In this document: positions 24,204 to 35,814 of the stretch, piece by piece | Position numbering within the stretch: the stretch's first letter is position 1 | Layout: each line of letters begins with the position of its first letter | Assembly (NCBI GenBank): GCA_019426215.1 | Contig: CM033396.1 | Location: 37,252,503 to 37,316,502, forward strand | Reading direction: 5' to 3' | Length of the DNA stretch: 64,000 nt | From: Buddleja alternifolia | Lineage: Eukaryota; Streptophyta; Magnoliopsida; Lamiales; Scrophulariaceae | The notes under the pieces: model-generated | The model's input: only the letters and a program-made list of their open reading frames with translations | The model's database searches: none | What the model was told of the DNA's origin: nothing | Translations under genes and position numbers: made by a program

Positions 24204-24220
24204 TGGCGACCACAGTGGGA
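24204..24220 (+). promoter_or_regulatory. Primer binding site
   Basis: TGGCGACCACAGTGGGA directly after LTR 1 has the TGG start expected for pairing with a tRNA CCA end. The TGGCGAC type is used by Tat/Ogre-like elements, thought to be tRNA-Arg primed. The primer identity is inferred. Confidence 0.75.
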
Positions 24221-24257
24221 GTATAGTCGAATTTAATTTCCATTAACCTGTTATAAG

Positions 24258-25215
24258 ATGTCAGAAGACTCTTCTAGAGAAAAACCGAATGACGATCTTG
24301 AAACAATGGCTTTTCGAACGTAATGATAAGTCAAGGAATTCTTACGTTCCCTGATAATATTCAAGTACCATATGCAGGGGGGCAAGCTACGCCCGATGCC
24401 CATATGAGAAGAAATATTGGGGGACAATTCTTTGACCCTTTTCAAATCTGGGGTTAGTTAGTGTTCGATTTTGTGAAATCGAAGAAGAAAGTATTTGTAT
24501 TTCGAAGAATGTGTATTCTGGGTACCATTAGTTTTCAATTTTATAAAATCGAAGAAGATGAAGAGAACTCACTCGAGCAGTTTTGTACATGTAAATGTCT
24601 TCTTTTTACTATACATATAAATGTTATTATAATGGCATAAAGTGGGTGGGCCATATCAAATCTTTTGCTTTCGAGCAAGTGTGGCTTGACTTTTGCTCTA
24701 TAAATATATTCGATATATATATATATAATTATAATAACATAAGGTAGGTGGGGTATGTCAGACCCTTTTTTCTTTTGAGTAGCATTGTTGGACTTTGCTG
24801 TATACATATGATGGCATAAATGGGACTTTCCAATTTCCATGTTTTTCTTTCGATAATTAACTTTCTAAAAATCTCTCAGAAACAAAATTCTTGTATAATA
24901 TTTTGAATCGCTCAGAGACGATTTGGGTGACAATTGTGACACTCAGCCAATTTCGAAACATAAGGTTACAGCAGATAAGATGTACGAACAGTTCGTTCGG
25001 GTCATGAAGCGAACTTTAGCAGGTCCTCGAGAGAGTCAGAGAAGAGAATTCGATGATCAGTACCGAGAACAATTAATTCAAACGAAACTCCTATAGGATA
25101 TCCTCGAGAATCTCGAGTATCGAGATGGTCCATTTGAAGTCGGAAGAGCTTCGAGCCTGATACCCCTCGAAGAACAGCATTTTGCGAATAATACTGGGGG
25201 GCAAGAAGTCTCACC
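24258..25215 (+). pseudogene. gag-like remnant of the LTR element
   Basis: Short open pieces follow the PBS: MSEDSSREKPNDDLE from 24258, a second beginning MISQGILTFPDNIQVPY near 24322, and a charged helical-looking piece containing KMYEQFVRVMKRTLAG near 24985. Stops and frame changes separate them, and repeats interrupt (24600-24830). No zinc knuckle, protease or RT is found. The position right after the PBS fits gag. The assignment is inference. Confidence 0.45.
24597..24840. repeat. Internal repeat family with TA tracts, copies 1-2
   Basis: Units of about 100 bp contain GTGGGCCATATCAAA or GGTATGTCAGACCC, then TTGGACTTTGCT, then a TA tract (ATATTCGATATATA). More copies lie at 26280-26370, 26417-26530 and 26570-26660, upstream of the second LTR. 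They form a variable-number array within the element's 3' region. Confidence 0.7.
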
Positions 25216-25261
25216 GACAATTTTACGTTTATTTTTAACTGAGTCAAAATGGTGAACATTC

Positions 25262-25440
25262 TCAAAATCGAAATAAGATATGCTCGAAAAATCAGGTACT
25301 CAAAATAAGACATGCTCGAAATATCATTAACTCGAAATAAGATATGCTCGAAAAATTATGTACTCGAAATTAAACATACTTGAGATAGTGGGGGTCTTGC
25401 CATTCTCAAAATTAAACATGCTCGAAATTAAACATAATGG
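25262..25440. repeat. About 32-bp minisatellite (ATGCTCGAAAAAT units)
   Basis: Four to five degenerate copies of a unit with ATGCTCGAAA and ACTCGAAATA within the LTR element's internal region. Confidence 0.7.
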
Positions 25441-25573
25441 GAGTCCATTCTCGAGTGCCATGCTCATGAGATAAGCATGTTCCCAATATTGTCAGCTTTA
25501 CTTTGCAGATTCGTCATCTTTGAAAACATAGCATCTCCAACTTTCTCAATCCCTTTCTCTCTATTACAACAAC

Positions 25574-25578
<5 letters not shown>

Positions 25579-25632
<54 letters not shown>
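25579..25632. repeat. (AT)n microsatellite
   Basis: Uninterrupted TA dinucleotides for about 54 bp, inside the LTR element. Confidence 0.95.
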
Positions 25633-25635
<3 letters not shown>

Positions 25636-26517
25636 GTGCCATTCTGCCGTTTCGAAATTAAGGCTCATGTTCACCAAAGGCTCAATGTTCACCAAATATC
25701 AGACATTTTGATTTGTTTTTAATTTCTAATAGATGGGTCATGAGTGGAGTGCTTATTAATTAGCATGATTAACTATTTTAACTATTGTTTAAGTGTTCAT
25801 GTGATCCCATAAGGAAATCCTTTTTTTTTTTTTACTCGAATGGCTGTGCTCGAGCACAAGTCTTCAAATTGGAATATATGTTCAAGGCCAGACAGTTTCG
25901 AGGATGTTCGATGGGTCCAGTTTGTACAATCAACAGTTTCGATTAAATTCGAACAATGAACATTTTAGAGGGTGTTCATTGTTTCGACCTCAAAAGATTT
26001 TGATTCAGTTAAAGATACCTCGACAATTGCAGCTTCATTCGAAGGATCTGCTAAAAATAAGAAGGAAACCATCTTTCGAAATGGGCAAAGATTTTTTACA
26101 AATAAAGTAAAAATGGTTATAAGTACATCTTTCGAAAGTGTATAAGAACTAGTAAAGTAACAGCGCAACAACTCGAGAGCTCCGAATAGAGCGAACTGAT
26201 CGAGCCGAAAAAGCTCGAGTTAGCTGTTCGAGCAAACTGCTCGAGCATTTGTACATATATTATTATTTATACATATAAATATTAATATGATGGAATAAAC
26301 GGGTGGGCCATATCAAACTTTTTTTTCTCTTGAACCGTAATGTTGGACTTTGCTCTCTCTCTCTCTCTATATATATATATATGTATATACGTAAGCATGT
26401 CCTTCGAGAATATATAAGTAGGTAGGCATGTCAGATTTTTGTTTTTTCCCTTTTTGAGCATAATGGTTTATGTCCCTTTCGAGCATAATGGTTTGGACTT
26501 TATATATATATATATAT

Positions 26518-26562
<45 letters not shown>

Positions 26563-26639
26563 TACCCAACCTACAAGTTTTTGGGACTTTCGAGAAGAAT
26601 GGCTTGCACTTTGCTTTATATATATATATATATATATTT

Positions 26640-26672
<33 letters not shown>

Positions 26673-27005
26673 CAAATATAGTATCACCCAACCTACAAGT
26701 TTTTGGGAAATGTAATCCTGAGGCTTACCATAAACTATAAAACGAAATGATTATTGGAGGATGATTTATTAAGAGGGTATCAGAATGGTTTTCTACACAA
26801 TAACGGAGGAGTTTGCCATTAAAAAAGTTGGGGTGGATGAATATTTCGAGAGGAATGAGAAATAGGTTTTTTCTCTCTCGATAGTCTTCGAGAAGGTATT
26901 CTTCGAGAAATTGAAGTAAGAGAGAGAGAGAATTTGTCTTTAACCAAAAGACGTGTCTTTTAATACACATGAACTCGAAACGTTCATGTGTATTAGGGGG
27001 GCATT

Positions 27006-28036
27006 TGTTTACACCATAAAATACATGGGCTTTCGAAATACAGAGCTCAAATAGCCCAAATTGTAGAAATTCGAAAAGAAGGGGTTGAGTTAATAAAACC
27101 CAAGAATCGAATCTGAAAAATAAAATAAAGTCCAAATAGCCAATAATCTGCATTCAAGGAAGACGCGCCAAGTTGAGGATTTTGAAAGAGACGGTTGGAT
27201 GCAGTTGACGGCAGTTCCCAAAAAAAGGAGAACGTGGGTTGAAGACGGTTCCCGAAGACAAGATATATAGGAGCCGCGGAGAAAAGAAAAAAAGGGGACG
27301 ACATCACAAGATCATCAGAATCAACTTCTACATTTCAATTCTCTTAGAATTAGCTCTAGCCTTAGGGGTAGTTTCTAACGTAATGTAGGAGTAGATCGTA
27401 GCGTAAATTAGGAGTAGCCGTAATGTAATTTAGTATAAAACTCGATGGAATTTGTCTTTTCAAGACTTGTATCACTTGCCTGTAATTTTTCAGAATTCAC
27501 CGAAGAATTCATGGAGTATATCTACTTTTAAGTTGTTAAGTGTTGATTAATTACTTAAATTTCAGTGTAGTTAATAGATATATTTTATTTAAGCGTTTAA
27601 GTGTTGATTAAATTGCTTGGATATTACTGTATCTTTCCCATTTCTTCCTTATTTTATTACGAAAGATATTTATTAGCGAATCGAACGCGCGGGTTGAAAA
27701 AATAATACATTCGATCGAGAGATTCTCATGGAGGTATAAATTATCTTGTATCCATATTTAAGTATCGATAGGTCATTTGTATCTGGATTTGAATTTTTCC
27801 TTCACTGTGTTATTATTTCATTCGAAAACGATAAATAGTTTCATCAATTGCGGTCCACTCGAAGAAGATGAAGAGAAGTTCGAATACTTCTAATCAACTT
27901 TTCGTTTAAGACGTAGGACCACCGGTAGCCTATTTAGGCAGGGGTCGATAGATAATTCTAAGTTGAGATTATCGCGAGGCAGGGATCGTCTACTCGAAAT
28001 CCCTTCTTATTCTAATTTGTTTTCATTTTCGAAACA
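27006..28036 (+). repeat. Long terminal repeat 2 of the non-autonomous element
   Basis: Same ends and length as 23167-24197, preceded by AGGGGGGCATT (polypurine tract). The outside flank is AATAG. An identical AATAG occurs at 22680-22684 just left of the truncated copy, but that pairing could be chance. Confidence 0.9.
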
Positions 28037-28041
28037 AATAG

Positions 28042-29215
28042 TATGTATGCACTTATACCATCAAAACTAATACAAAATCAAGGATTATGAAATAATTATG
28101 AATGTCTAGTTAACGAAATGTGGACAATAAGTTAGTCTCCAAAAAGATGATTAGAAAATGAAAATAAAGCGATGTGTGAATTATTAAAATATTATTATAA
28201 TTTTAGTATAAACTCAATTTCAAAAATATATCATTCCTTATATGTGCTTGCACTATATTATACATTGACCAAATTTAGTGTTCCACGTATTAGATACTGA
28301 CAAGTTATCTTGTGTATATTATTTATAATTATACTCAATTTTCTTAATCAAAATAATACTCATATAATTAATTAAAACTTAAGATATAAACAATAGCAAT
28401 ATGTTTATATGCCTGACTCCTTAATGGCAATAAAACTTGTGCCTCTAATAAGGAACAAATTCACCAACATTTTTTTTTAATGATGATCAATAAGTCACGA
28501 GCCTTCATCTTCTAAAAACATGATAGAGTCATATCTTTATTGCCTTTCACAATAATGGAGAACTCATTAAGGGTGAAATATGCAATATCTGTGTATGAAA
28601 TAGGTTAATGGCCTTAATCCTAGTATCATTGTTCTTGGCATGTATGCCACTATATTTCTCTCAGTATTAAATTTATTGATAGATTAAGTGTGCTTAAAAT
28701 TTGAATAAATGACCCATTTCCTCATTTGATTAAATGAATGTAATGCATTTTTTTTTATCTCATGGTACTAATCATATGTGACTATCATAGTGAAGCAAAC
28801 TATTACCGATGTTGTATGGATACAAGTGATTAAACTTAAGCCGCGTGGGTAACGCATACTAGAATTTGCATTTTGTTTTCTCAATTTTTTTAATACAAAA
28901 AATTGTAACCTCACGTGACTACATCTTTTTTTCTTTTTTCGATTATTATTATCTATATGTAATTTTATTATAAAGTCCTAATATAATTATACATCTTGGT
29001 AGTGTAAATATTTAAAATTTATTTTATTATTTATTTTTGACTCTTTTGTTATTAAAAAGTTGAATGACATAGGGATAGTTTTGTTTAATAAATAAACAAA
29101 GAGGAGTGACCTAATATAATTCTACACCTATAGGTACTTTCGAGAATTTTAAATAAATAATATAAAAATAAATCAAAATTAAGAAAATAATACAACAAAG
29201 ATTCATGTTCAGAAA
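28042..29215. other. AT-rich non-coding interval
   Basis: I see nothing beyond stop-rich AT sequence. Confidence 0.5.
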
Positions 29216-29219
29216 ATAG

Positions 29220-29393
29220 CACATTCCGCGCTGCCCGAGTGCGGAATGGGCAGATTCTGCGCTCGGACAGCGAGGAATGCAATTAACATTTTTTTTATTT
29301 TATAAAATGTCCATTCCGCGCTGCCCGAGCGCAGAATGGGCTAAATATTTTTTTTTTATTGCATTCTGCTGTCCTTGACAGCGGAATGCAATA

Positions 29394-29395
<2 letters not shown>
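29220..29395. repeat. GC-rich hairpin motif cluster (CATTCCGCGCTGCCCGAG)
   Basis: Four related units of about 30 bp in AT-rich surroundings. Each has self-complementary ends (ATTCCGC...GCGGAAT or ATTCTGC...GCGGAAT) around GCTGCCCGAG or TGTCCTTGAC. They are followed by a TA microsatellite (29398-29428). The function is unknown. Confidence 0.75.
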
Positions 29396-29432
<37 letters not shown>

Positions 29433-29453
29433 TACATTATATATTTTTTTTTA

Positions 29454-29995
29454 TTTTCTGCTCATTTTTCTCCTTTTTTCGTGTATTTTTTAGTTTCGAT
29501 TTGAACATATTAATTGTAGACTTTCATATAAACTTTGTAATCACACAAAAATGGACTCATTCCGATACTCGAGTGAAGAAATATGACAAGTAAAAAAAGA
29601 CACATTAGAGTAATTTTTTAAAGAAAACAATAACTTTGTCTATGTTTTCGGCTCATTTTTCTCCCTTTTTTCGTTCATTTTTTAGTTTTGACTTGAACAC
29701 ATAAATTGCAGATTTTCATATAAACTTTGTAACCACATAAAAATGAACTCATTCTGATACCTGAGTGAAGGAATATGACAAGTAAAAAAAGAATACAGAT
29801 ATACAATTTTTAAAAAATATATATTTTTTCGTCATTTTCGGGATAATTTTTCGACATTTTTTGTACATTTTCATGTTTTGACTTCAACACAAAAAATATA
29901 GATTGATTCACAAAGTTTATAACGGTATGAGAATTGATTCATTTCGATATTCGAATGAAAAAATACAGCATATTAAAAAAGAATCGTATACGTGT
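29454..29995. repeat. Three degenerate tandem copies, about 187-bp unit
   Basis: Units start TCATTTTTCTCC..TTTTTTCGT and contain TTGAACACAT, CATATAAACTTTG, GACTCATTCCGATAC and ATGACAAGTAAAAAAAGA. Unit 3 is the most diverged. It looks like a small decayed satellite or repeated element arm. Confidence 0.78.
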
Positions 29996-29999
29996 GTCT

Positions 30000-31145
30000 T
30001 TTTGCTGAAACATGTGTGCATGGTATGAACTTCACTCACTTTAATTCAGTAATATTAGGTGGAGGATACTTAGGTCCATCATAGAATCGGTAAATCTATA
30101 GTTGGTATGTTTGTAGTGGTGCTCAAGAAAGTAAAAGAATGGCAGCACCTCAATCAAATCAATGGTCCTTTGCTCAATATCAATATAATTCTAACCACTA
30201 TTGTCTACGTTGCCAAAGTAAAAGTGAAGCAGCCGGATGCTTTGCTTGACTTGCTACAATCACTACACAACAAATTTTCACCGTATATTTTGTCAATAAT
30301 AATTATAAAAAAACTGAAATAATATAAATTCAGGATTTTTCGTCAATGAATCTAATACTAATTGAACACATATTCCAACTAACATTTTTCCTAATAAAAA
30401 AGAAAAGGATAATCTCCATTCATATGCCTAATATTGTGATTGTATCAATATTTTAAGTCACGTGAGTTATAAATACCCATTTCAAATGTTCTAATTGACA
30501 TTATGTTTCATCTTCTGTTACATTTTATATACATATGATATGTGTATAAAATTCACTATTACTTAATTATACTTGAAGAAAAAATTCTATATAGGTGTAA
30601 ACAAAATAGCATACAAAGATGAAATATCAATTTGAAATTTAGAGAATTTGAAAGGCTAAAACTCACCCCTACTCAACAATGGTGATCTTTTTCTAACACA
30701 AGTACATATTTCAATTGAGAAACTAAAAAGCGAGACACAATTATACTGAACCAATCACATGTTTCCTTTTGTTTTGTTGTACATGCGCATGCATGAACAG
30801 GAACAGTTATATAACTTAAGTTGAATTTTGGATATGAATAAATATTGGATTTGCTTGAAATGATCAAAGCCTTCAAGCGACATGACACCACCATGTTTGG
30901 TTCTATTTTAATTAAGATAGATTCTGACCACCTTTCATTTAAATATCACTTGGGGAAATGTCCAATCAATACAAAAGTGTGGCATTCTCAACCCCCCACC
31001 CCACCCCCATTTATTAGAAAAAGACAACAAACCAAACGACAGGTTTTGGGGGGGGGGGGGAATGAAGGCCACAAAGGAACTTTTTAGTTAATAAAAGTCT
31101 TGATTGGTATGCTTCGGTCAATTATCACTGGTTAGGGCATGACTT
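30000..31145. other. Non-coding interval
   Basis: No supported gene. There is a G13 run at 31048-31060. The text near 29998 (GAAACATGTGTGCATGGTATG) resembles the tandem repeat at 31150-31503. Confidence 0.45.
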
Positions 31146-31149
31146 TAGA

Positions 31150-31503
31150 ATTAAAGCTACTTACCGATCGTACAACATCGACCTCGCATCGGAGGGCATC
31201 GAACATACAATATTTTGATAGAAAGTGGTCTATTTCTTACCAATTGAGCCAATATGCATGCGGCCAGAAAAGATTTTGTTGAAACATGTGTGTATGGTAT
31301 GTACAATGCGGTTAATTTCATGCTAACGTGAATTAAAGTTACTTTCGTACAACAACATTGACCTCACATTGGAGGGCATCAAACATACAACATTTTGATA
31401 AAAAAAGTGGTCTATTTCTTACTAACTGAGCCAATATGCATGCTACCAGAAAAGATTTTGTTGAAACGTGTGTATGGTATGTACAATGCGGTTAATTCCA
31501 TGT
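31150..31503 (-). repeat. Tandem pair of tRNA-like (SINE-like) units, about 180 bp each
   Basis: Two adjacent copies share AGGGCATC, CATACAA, GTGGTCTATTTCTTAC, GAGCCAATATGCATGC and GTATGGTATGTACAATGCGG. On the minus strand each has TGGCTCAATTGGTAAGA (box A-like) and GTTCGATGCCCTCC or its variant (box B-like). They may be a SINE that was duplicated in tandem. Confidence 0.65.
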
Positions 31504-31885
31504 TACCTAAGTGTGTACGTATCCAATTGAATTTTAAATCGTTGAATTATATATGATGAGGTGGTTATTTCACTTTATGACATCATCATATACATATCCA
31601 GTGGCTGACAAATACATTTGGGTATTACCCATTTTGGTATAGGATAGATTTTCCCCGTGTACAATGCATCTTTAATATATATATATATGTGTGTGTGTGA
31701 TGAGTCCAATCCTAGTTTTTGGCATTATGCATCTCTTGTATTCAACCGCAATTAATTTTATTGTACTTTTCCAAGAAAACCTGATCATCTCATCAAAGAC
31801 TACTGCTGATCATATACAAATAATTACAGAACATCATAATTTGTTTCTTCTCAAAAATAGTTTTAAAAAAATGAATTTCAAGTAC

Positions 31886-33153
31886 CTAAGGTTGATAGAG
31901 CTTATTACCACATCTGCATTTCCAAGAGAGAAGATAGTAACTATCATCTTGATCTCTATGAGATGATGGTATATGATAATTAGCAATAGTTTTGATCTTA
32001 TTATGGAGGTGTGGTGGAATGACTAAAGTAGCCTCACAAGGCCTGCAGCTCATGCATTTGTTCACACATCTTGGTGGCCTTGATCCCAATACCATCTTCC
32101 TCAGCTCTTCATTGTTGCTTCTTGATGATGCCTCTATTCCACCTGAAAATTTTTCAATAAAAAAAATAGTAATATTCAATTAGGAAGAAAACATGCATTT
32201 AATTAGGGTTTCATTGGTTTTCCGGATAATGTATGTTCGCTATTTTACAAAGCAATGCTATATACCACTGTCTTATCATTTACTTTTAATTTTGACTTCA
32301 GTAAATTTAATGGATCAATACTTCTGAATTATAGAAAAAAAAAATTGGTGACATGAAAAATGTGGTATATATACAGTATTGTTGGTTCAAGACACTTCAC
32401 ACTCGATCCACCATCTAATTAACAAATTATTATTTTGTGAGGGGAATTGGGTAATCCAAATTCACATTGGCTTGAATGAATAATATAATTAAAGAGGTAA
32501 TAATTAGTTTCTATATCCCATTCTCTTATGGAACAAATTAACCAAACAAAGTTTAAGCTCTCCAAATTAATTTTTTGATATTGGAATCCCATAATTCCTA
32601 TCTTACATAAACCAATAAGACCCTTATTTTATAACCACACATGCGAGAATCTATAACATTGAAACAACCGTACGTGATAATAGGAAAAGAGGATGAAAAT
32701 CAAATCACTTGTACTCTAATGTGCATAAATGAGAGTTATAATTAATATTTCCAAATGTGTGCAATCTGAAATAAAATGTTAAACTCTTTGTAAACAAAAG
32801 ATCATAACAAAGATGAAACTAAACCTCTTATACCATAACATCGTATGATTAATTCTATATCAGACCGAGAGCAACCTTAATGATCCACTAGTTATCATTA
32901 GAATCAAGGGAGATGGATCTAAATTGTTACACCTATAGTCCATCCAAGAATAACACGAAGACTACTTAATTTTTGCACGGAATTTATCTACAAAATATAT
33001 AAGAAGTTTATATAATGGATATTCTACACAAAAAATGAACTGTTTCTATTTAGGTTTACCTGATTTAGGAGGTAGAAAAGTGAGAGAAAAGAGGAAGATT
33101 GCTGTGACTGCTAAACTGAGACAAAACTTGTAGTTTCTTGATAGGGTCATCAT
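31886..33153 (-). CDS. EPFL2-like: EPIDERMAL PATTERNING FACTOR-like secreted peptide (EPFL2-like)
   Basis: Two exons on the minus strand: 33060-33153 and 31886-32142, joined with GT-AG splice sites in phase 1, giving 116 residues. Exon 1 encodes a signal peptide: MMTLSRNYKF, then a hydrophobic core through residue 27. Exon 2 encodes the mature cysteine-rich peptide beginning about VLGSRPPRC. Six cysteines are visible in NKCMSCRPC and WKCRCG plus the first PPRC, and the chain ends KLYQP. This is the EPF/EPFL fold, whose disulphides shape a ligand for ERECTA-family kinases and the TMM co-receptor at the cell surface. EPFL2-type peptides act in leaf-margin and organ patterning in Arabidopsis. 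The subfamily call rests on the YYLLSWKC end and is tentative. No lesion is seen. A TA-rich tract at 33200-33230 could hold the TATA box. Confidence 0.92.
32143..33059 (-). other. Intron of the EPFL-like gene
   Basis: Minus strand: donor AAATCAG/GTAAACC at 33060/33059 and acceptor TTTTCAG/GTGG at 32143/32142, 917 bp. The frame is kept across the junction (Ser-Gly-Gly). No element was identified inside. Confidence 0.88.
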
Positions 33154-33199
33154 GTATAGTGAGACGGTCACAATGAAGCTTGAGGTAACATAAATTGTA

Positions 33200-33592
33200 C
33201 AATATATATATATATAATATATATATTGTATGGATATGTAAGTATAAGGTGAGATGGAAATTAAAGAGTGGTACTGGTAGATATATGGAGATCTTGTGAA
33301 GGATTGGAAAAGAGGAGAAAAATGTGAATTATGATAGTAATGTATTTAATTTGCAGACAAGGTTAAATAGTGTATAATGTAAGGAGGAGAAGGGACAGGA
33401 CAATTTTGACAGTGCTGATAACCATGGGCTTTTTCACCAATTAAATGACATCTCACACAGAAAATAATGTTGGCTTTAATTTCTCCTTTTGGGAAAATGT
33501 TGATGTGTTTCATGGGCTGGCTGTGGTATAGATGACAGTTTTGAAGTGACTATTTGAGAATCTTTCAACCACTACTACTCTTTAGAGTTATT
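33200..33592. promoter_or_regulatory. Upstream region of the EPFL-like gene
   Basis: Non-coding stretch 5' of the minus-strand EPFL-like gene. It includes a TA-rich tract (33205-33230) about 55-75 bp upstream of the start codon that can supply a TATA box. It is bounded by a MITE-like copy starting near 33593. Specific operator sites cannot be named. Confidence 0.45.
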
Positions 33593-34047
33593 TTGGCTTT
33601 GTGTGGACGTTTTTATATTTCATTTTCAATCGTCATTTTTTTAAATGTATGGAGAAATGAATTTTTTTATTTTTGTATGAGCAAAGTAAAAAAAGTAGGT
33701 CTGTTTGGTTGTATTTTTTAAAATGGTTGAAATTGGCGATTGTGATGTGTGAAGTAATTGAAAAGTAATGATTAGATAAATAGTGTTGGAGTTAAAAAAT
33801 TTAAAAAAATGAGAGAGAAATGTTTAAAAAATTGAAAGGAGATGAGAGAAAAAAGTGATGAAAAGAAATTGTGAGATGAGTGATTTGAAATATAAATTTA
33901 AAGAAATTATTGAAATTTATTGGGAATGTAAAAATGAGAATGAAAATGAGAATATTTCAGTTAAAAACGGTATAAAGTGTGCATTTTCAATCTCAGATGA
34001 AAATGAAAATGGAAAAAGTGTTTTGAAAACACAAACAAACATGGCCT
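33593..34047 (+). repeat. MITE-like repeat, copy 2
   Basis: Reverse-complement relative of 16750-17215. Starts near GGCTTTGTGTGGACG and ends ACACAAACAAACATGGCC, an imperfect terminal inverted pair. It lies about 440 bp upstream of the EPFL-like start codon. Confidence 0.62.
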
Positions 34048-34059
34048 TTGCTATTCAAA

Positions 34060-34582
34060 AACCCTAGAATTATTATTATTTGTTAAGAATTGTGTGACAT
34101 TCCTCCTATCAATAACTAACAAGCATATTTAGATACATTTTATTTTTTTTATAATTAAAATCTCATAAAGAAACTCAAATCAAACAACACGAGAGTTTGA
34201 CAAGTTCAAAAACAACAAGGACCATACTTGTTTGGTTTCGGGAGTAGTGGTGATGTTTGAATTGAATCTCATCTAGAACAAAAATAAAAAACAAGTTTCG
34301 ATCTCCATATTCCGCTTTATTTACAGTTAGGAATTTATAACAATTGACTTCCTACATATGTTGAGTTCAAAACTTGCTAGTCCTTACTCCAATGATACTG
34401 CATAGTTGCCTAGAGCGAAAACGTGTCCATGATAGAAATTTTCCTGTTAACTCGTGAGCCTCGGAATATCTCACTCGAATGAAACCAATCTTGTCTATTT
34501 TGATCTATCCGATTGGAACATCTCAAACACTCAACATTCTAGGTCTATATGTGGACATCATATATGAGTGATTGCAATTTTT
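34060..34582. other. Non-coding interval before the Tat element
   Basis: No gene or repeat recognised. Confidence 0.45.
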
Positions 34583-34587
34583 AGGAC

Positions 34588-35137
34588 TGATTTAACCCAA
34601 ATCCGGGGACCTAAGTTTCTCAATTTAGAATGACACGACTCACTCCACGAGTATGATGATGAAGAATTATGGTTGCACTCAATGATAATTAAGCTACCTA
34701 CATACCTAATTAGGATCAAGTCAATGTAGTTCTATATTGGTTATTGTATACAGGGTCGTACTCGGTGAACGAATCTAGTCTCCAAATTTGTAAGTATAAG
34801 GGAACGTACTTCTCAGTCTATAGACGCGTTATTAATGAACATACGAGGCTAATTCTGGAGAGAATATTCTAGATATTCCAACCCTCAATAAATGTTATGA
34901 GGGGGTATTTATAGTGCACGCTCTGTACCAATGGTCGTTGGGCATTCATAGGATGCTAACAGGTGGCACTAATGGACGGTGGATGACTCGTATGTGTGGG
35001 GTCGGGTCAAGGAACGACCCTATCGGGTACTGTTACTTAGCGTTGACCTAGTCTAGCAATTCGGTTTCTGGGCCTCTGTTGGGCCTGGGTTCCTTATTCA
35101 GCTCCTATTAGGCTTTATCTCCTATTTTACTATATCA
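34588..35137 (-). repeat. 3' LTR of the Tat element
   Basis: 550 bp, TG..CA ends, preceded on the minus strand by the purine-rich GAAGAAGTGGGGATTTAA, the likely polypurine tract. Confidence 0.93.
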
Positions 35138-35177
35138 TTAAATCCCCACTTCTTCAGTTGAAGAATTAGGCGTGTAA

Positions 35178-35272
35178 CGACTTGAATTCATGCTGAGGAA
35201 GTAGTGATTTAGTTACGACTTGAATTCATGCTGAGGAAGTAGTGATTTAGTTACGACTTGAATTCATGCCAC
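35178..35272. repeat. 38-bp tandem repeat, about 2.4 copies
   Basis: Unit begins ACGACTTGAATTCATGCTGA and continues to GATTTAGTT. It lies between the 3' LTR and the antisense promoter. Confidence 0.9.
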
Positions 35273-35623
35273 CTTGTACTCGTTTTCATAACCATAATCA
35301 GTGGGTGTTCTAACTCAATTATATTTCCTTTTCTATTTCCTGTTTTTATCATAAATGATAATTTTATCATTAACTTACCTATATTAATAGGAATCATTAT
35401 TACTCGAACGTTGTGCTTTTTGACAATAGACGTGTCTTTTCTGGCAATTAATGTCTCTTTATATCGAGAGACGTGTAGCTCAATTAATGCTCAGTCGTCG
35501 CATCTTTTGGCCTCAACAGTCGTGTCATTTAATGACATCAGTTACTTTTCATCCGAAGCGTCGCTTCATTTTAACCGTTAGATGTAATTAATCCAGACCG
35601 TCGCATCTCATACTCTCATCTCC

Positions 35624-35633
35624 CTATAAATAG
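35624..35633 (+). promoter_or_regulatory. TATA box of the antisense gene
   Basis: CTATAAATAG on the plus strand about 190 bp before the likely start at 35815 and opposite in direction to gag-pol. The spacing leaves room for a leader with a possible short intron (AG/GTACCC near 35779). Confidence 0.7.
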
Positions 35634-35814
35634 TCCTCCAGGGTTTTTTACTTTTTACTTTCAACTTTACTTTTTAGAGAGAGAATTTTGTAGTGGGAGA
35701 ATTTTACAGAAAGATTACGATCGTCTAGCTGAACGAGTGGTCTTCGGTTCGTACATCCTCCAAAAGCCTCCAACTCGTAGGTACCCTTCGTTTTTTATTT
35801 TCTTTCTCGTTATA

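Larger units (their letters stand above)
22725..28036 (+). mobile_element. Non-autonomous Ty3/gypsy-type LTR element in a partial tandem arrangement
   Basis: Order on the plus strand: truncated copy of the internal 3' end (about 22725-23166), LTR (23167-24197), PBS, internal region without pol (24198-27005), LTR (27006-28036). Both LTRs are 1031 bp, start TGTTTACACC and end CGAAACA, and are preceded by the polypurine-like GGGGGCATT. The 440 bp upstream of the first LTR match the 3' end of the internal region upstream of the second, as expected when two elements share an LTR after unequal recombination. The tRNA primer type suggests a Tat/Ogre relative. The internal region has only gag-like scraps, so it needs a helper. 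Confidence 0.85.

Noticed and set aside
26439..26715. Several Ile/Tyr-rich ORFs on both strands
   Set aside because: They translate (TA)n tracts within the LTR element's internal repeats.
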